A DNA stretch of 64,000 bases, taken from assembly GCA_021234155.1 (NCBI GenBank), contig JAJEKV010000058.1:9112992-9176991 (forward strand), written 5' to 3'. The notes below the pieces were generated by a model, which saw only the letters and a list, made by a program, of their open reading frames with translations, did no database searches and was not told where the DNA came from. The position numbers and the translations under genes are program-made. Positions within the stretch are counted from its first letter, which is position 1, and every line of letters begins with the position of its first letter. This stretch comes from Isoetes taiwanensis (lineage: Eukaryota > Streptophyta > Lycopodiopsida > Isoetales > Isoetaceae). Below, piece by piece: positions 61,106 through 64,000 of the stretch.

Positions 61106-61753
61106 TTATTGAGGAGGTGGAGCTATTTCTTGGGGAGGAGCTTCCATGACAGGGGGCAGTGGCAATGTTGATTTCCTGGAATGCTCTGGAACAAATTTGT
61201 TAGGCTCAGCAGGTCTATAGGTATCCCCCATACTCCTGGTTTGTACTACCATCACTTCCTCAGTCTTTGGCATTTCTGTAGCCTGCACAAACATCATAGA
61301 ACTAGTAGATTCAGCAAACCTTACATGTGGAGTTGCCTCAGGTTTCTTCTCCTTCTCTTGCTTGGCAAAATATTCTTTGACAGAGCACCTAAGGTCAGTA
61401 TGACCAATCTCCTTGCAAAAAGCACAAACTGGACATTCCCTACCAAAATTACCTTTCTTTTTACATTTAGGACATATTTGCCAATAACAAATATCAGCTG
61501 GATGTGAAGTTCTATTACAATGAATACATTCAGGATAAGTTCTACCTGTTCTGTTTGCTTTGAGCTCCACAAGTTGCTTAGTTATTTTTGCTAAAGCCTC
61601 AGTTACCTTTGTCAAGTCAGCTTTGACCTCTGAAATTTGAGAATCAGCCTCTTCATCTTTGGTTTTTTTTCTTTTCTTTATGCTCTGCTGGAAATTTCTG
61701 TTTTGGAGCCATGAGTTCTCGAAATCCAGGTAGGATCTCGGTAGGACCTCCAA
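61106..61753 (-). pseudogene. Tat-like gypsy gag, C-terminal part only
   Basis: The nucleocapsid part of gag. Three zinc-binding knuckle-like units run in series (CIHCNRTSHPADIC, CPKCKKKGNFGREC, CAFCKEIGHTDLRC), preceded by a short coiled-coil-like stretch (LTKVTEALAKITKQLVELKA) and followed by a Pro-rich tail. The natural start may be the MAPKQKFPAEHKEK reading near 61714, joined by a frameshift. The capsid domain expected upstream is absent: the frame runs straight into the primer site and LTR. The element thus lost most of gag or is a non-autonomous derivative. Confidence 0.82.
61735..61752 (-). other. Primer-binding site of the Tat-like element
   Basis: On the minus strand TGGAGGTCCTACCGAGAT starts 3 nt inside the LTR end. 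Its complement, ATCTCGGTAGGACCTCCA, reads as the T-arm side and acceptor 3' end of a tRNA with CCA, most like tRNA-Gln. The tRNA identity is from memory. Confidence 0.7.
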
Positions 61754-61755
61754 AA

Positions 61756-64000
61756 TGTTGACCCTAAACCTGGCTTAAAGGTCAACCACAAGGAACCAAT
61801 TCGAGTTTTCACTCAAATTGGGGTTAGAACCTCCATATCACTTAAGGTGATCAGTCTATGCAAGATAAATTTAAAGACAAGTGCAAAAATTTGAAGTTTT
61901 ATACCTTTCCCATTTCCAAAAACTAGCACCTTTGCCAAAACAGATGTGATGAGGAGGTGTAAATTGATTTTCTGAGTCAAGCACTATAGACTTGGCCAAA
62001 AAAGTTGTAGGTATCCAACAGTAAAGCCTCTGACCAAGTCAGAGACTTTATTTATGAGTTATTCGAGCTCAAAGTGTGGTCAAAATTTGGTCAATAGAGG
62101 TCAAATATGGGAAACAGTGATCAGAAAATGAGATTTGGAGTTGCCAAGCATTTTTTTGAGAATTTCTAAAGCAAATATATTTCAATGGTGATAAGGAAGA
62201 GAGGCAAGTGGTCAAATTCCCATTTGGAATTCTTTGTGGCTGGATTTGGCAAAATACAGTAAAAAACTGTTCAGAACAGAGAGCAATTTTTTTGAATTTG
62301 AGCTAGACGTGGTATTTTTGGATGATTTCAACTCCTTTGGCTTACACAAGTCCTAAGAATAGCTGGCAAATGGGCCAAAAGACTGAAAAGCACACGAGAA
62401 TTTTCTGTAGAATATTTTGTGGCAAAAATTGTTAAGAGAAATATCAGAGATGGATTTGACAACTTGGCAATCAATTTAAATTGATATGAAGGTAAATATA
62501 TCATGATAACAATAGATAAGGATGCTTCATAGCTTTAATCACAGGAAAATAATCATCACAAGTCATAAAATAATTTTTGAAAGTAATGTCAACTAGATCT
62601 TGTAAATCCAGTTGAGGAGAGATCAAGAACTTCAAGGATCGTTCAGATCTTGCTCAACAATGATCAATGTAGGATCTGAATACTTCTGGGCCTTCAAAAA
62701 ATGTCGAGGTTGTGTTTCCCCTGTATATAGTTTCGAATCTCGGTTTCAGTGATTTTAGGTAGTAAATTTAGGCTTATTCTATTGCTTAAGTTCCGGAATC
62801 CAAGAATAGGGTGGTCTCAGAGAGAATGGAGCGCGGGAAGACATGATTCGAGCCGGATTTCTAGTTCTAGGGTTCTTCAGCTGTATTTTCGCATAATTCG
62901 TGCGATAGAGTTTCATATTTTTATAGAAATATACCCTGTATATGCTATATTCGGCCATTTTTAAAAGCTTGGCCAATGATTCGAAGACTTTTACCCATAA
63001 AATACTTGAAGAAGATTATAGCCCAATGACCATAGGGGGGATGATTGCTCACACGTGCAAGAGGATAGGGAATCTTTGAAGCATTTTTTGACAAGGTTGG
63101 GAATATACCACTGAAGATATGATGGAATAAGAGTGAAGGTAAAAGAAATTATGAGGGAAGAAATGATATTTTTTGAGGCAAAGGCTTAAGTTGGTTTTGA
63201 GATAGGCAAGGTGATGGACATTGAAGAAATCAATAGGGAATTTGAGGAAGATGGCAATTATAGCAAAGCAATAATGACAAGGGAATGAACAATGGATATG
63301 AAAACAATGTTGAGCCAAAAAGGGCTAAAATGGGAGTAGTGGGGTGGAGTAAAGGGAAAGATTAGAAACTATACACCATGGGGTCTTCCAAACTCTAAAC
63401 TTCCAATCTTCAAAATATGTCTTCCAAACTTCATAACCCAAATTCTTCTAGAGCATACCCTTTAACTAAGCCAAAAAAATACCTCTTATGAACTTTAACC
63501 TTAAGCTCTTGTTGACTTGAAGAATGAACATCCTTTGACCTCCATATCAATGTTGAGTGCCAAGGGTCTTCCAAACTTTGACCTAGTATTTCAAGATAGG
63601 TTGACCTAGTTTGAATGCATAGATCACAATTAGCATGTTGCCCTTTGGGGGCAACATCTCGCCAAAACAAGAAAAAGGCTGGTCCCCTCAGCCATATGAT
63701 GTCAAAAATAAATAACTAGAGGGGTCTTCAACTTTGTACCAAGATGTCTAAGTGGGAATCATGATAAAATAAGAGAGTGAAGTGCAAATGTTGATGAAAT
63801 GTGTATGAATGTGGTGATGAAATGATGTGAATGGAATATAATGAGTGAGAAAAAGCAGAAGTGAGTGTGAATATGATAGGATGATGGTGCAATGGAGATG
63901 AGTGATAGTGCAAATGTTTGAGATCTCGCCAAAACAAGAAAATGCATGTCTTCTACTTGATCTTCAAAAAGTCGCAACTCTGCTATGGTGATAGAGATGA
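61756..64000 (-). mobile_element. 5' LTR of the Tat-like gypsy element (cut by window end)
   Basis: Repeats 51841-54114. The near-identity of the two LTRs shows a fairly recent insertion. Both copies end at the gene-proximal side in TGTTGACC (plus-strand view). The outer end lies outside the window. Confidence 0.92.

Overview
The window reads as nuclear DNA of a land plant with a repeat-rich genome. The signs are genes with short GT-AG introns, Ty3/gypsy and Ty1/copia LTR elements with tRNA primer sites, a Mutator-like (MULE) DNA transposon, LINE remnants, a Helitron 3' end, a plastid rps11 fragment, and two plant host genes. A non-seed vascular plant such as a fern would fit, but nothing here proves the lineage. 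There are no bacterial operons, CRISPR arrays or rRNA genes.

Layout. (1) 1-2073: AT-rich, with an LTR fragment starting at 1443. (2) 2074-12386: a 10.3 kb MULE with >1 kb GC-rich terminal inverted repeats (TIRs) and a perfect 9-bp target-site duplication. It carries a decayed MULE transposase gene (+), a small unrecognised two-exon gene (-) and a larger unrecognised multi-exon gene (-). Arrays of a GATCCC-spacer-GGGATC motif fill both TIRs and two internal intergenic spacers. (3) 12396-21300: mostly unassigned, with a Helitron 3' end and a 5'-truncated LINE. (4) 21300-37640: two diverged copies of a ~2.45 kb repeat in opposite orientation. Between them lie an intact four-exon CPYC glutaredoxin gene, a UDP-glycosyltransferase pseudogene, a palindromic satellite and a truncated copia element. 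(5) 37640-47500: a foldback repeat, LINE fragments, a nuclear plastid insertion (rps11) and a possible SINE. (6) 47541-49636: an intact four-exon cytochrome P450 (CYP72-clan type), flanked by direct copies of a ~450 bp repeat, with a possible HUH-endonuclease remnant next to it. (7) 51841-64000: a minus-strand Ty3/gypsy Tat-like element. A chromovirus-derived LTR segment replaces part of its integrase, and it has a complete second RNase H domain upstream of the reverse transcriptase.

Most interesting: the multi-gene MULE, where each of the three genes has a motif array on its upstream side. This resembles in layout, though not in recognised sequence, Arabidopsis VANDAL elements with accessory anti-silencing genes. 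Next come the RNase H-before-RT order with a degenerate classical RNase H, the chimeric LTR junction in the integrase, and the HUH-like fragment. Only the glutaredoxin and P450 genes look like intact host genes. Exon coordinates were derived by reading splice sites and frames by hand; no alignment or database search was run.
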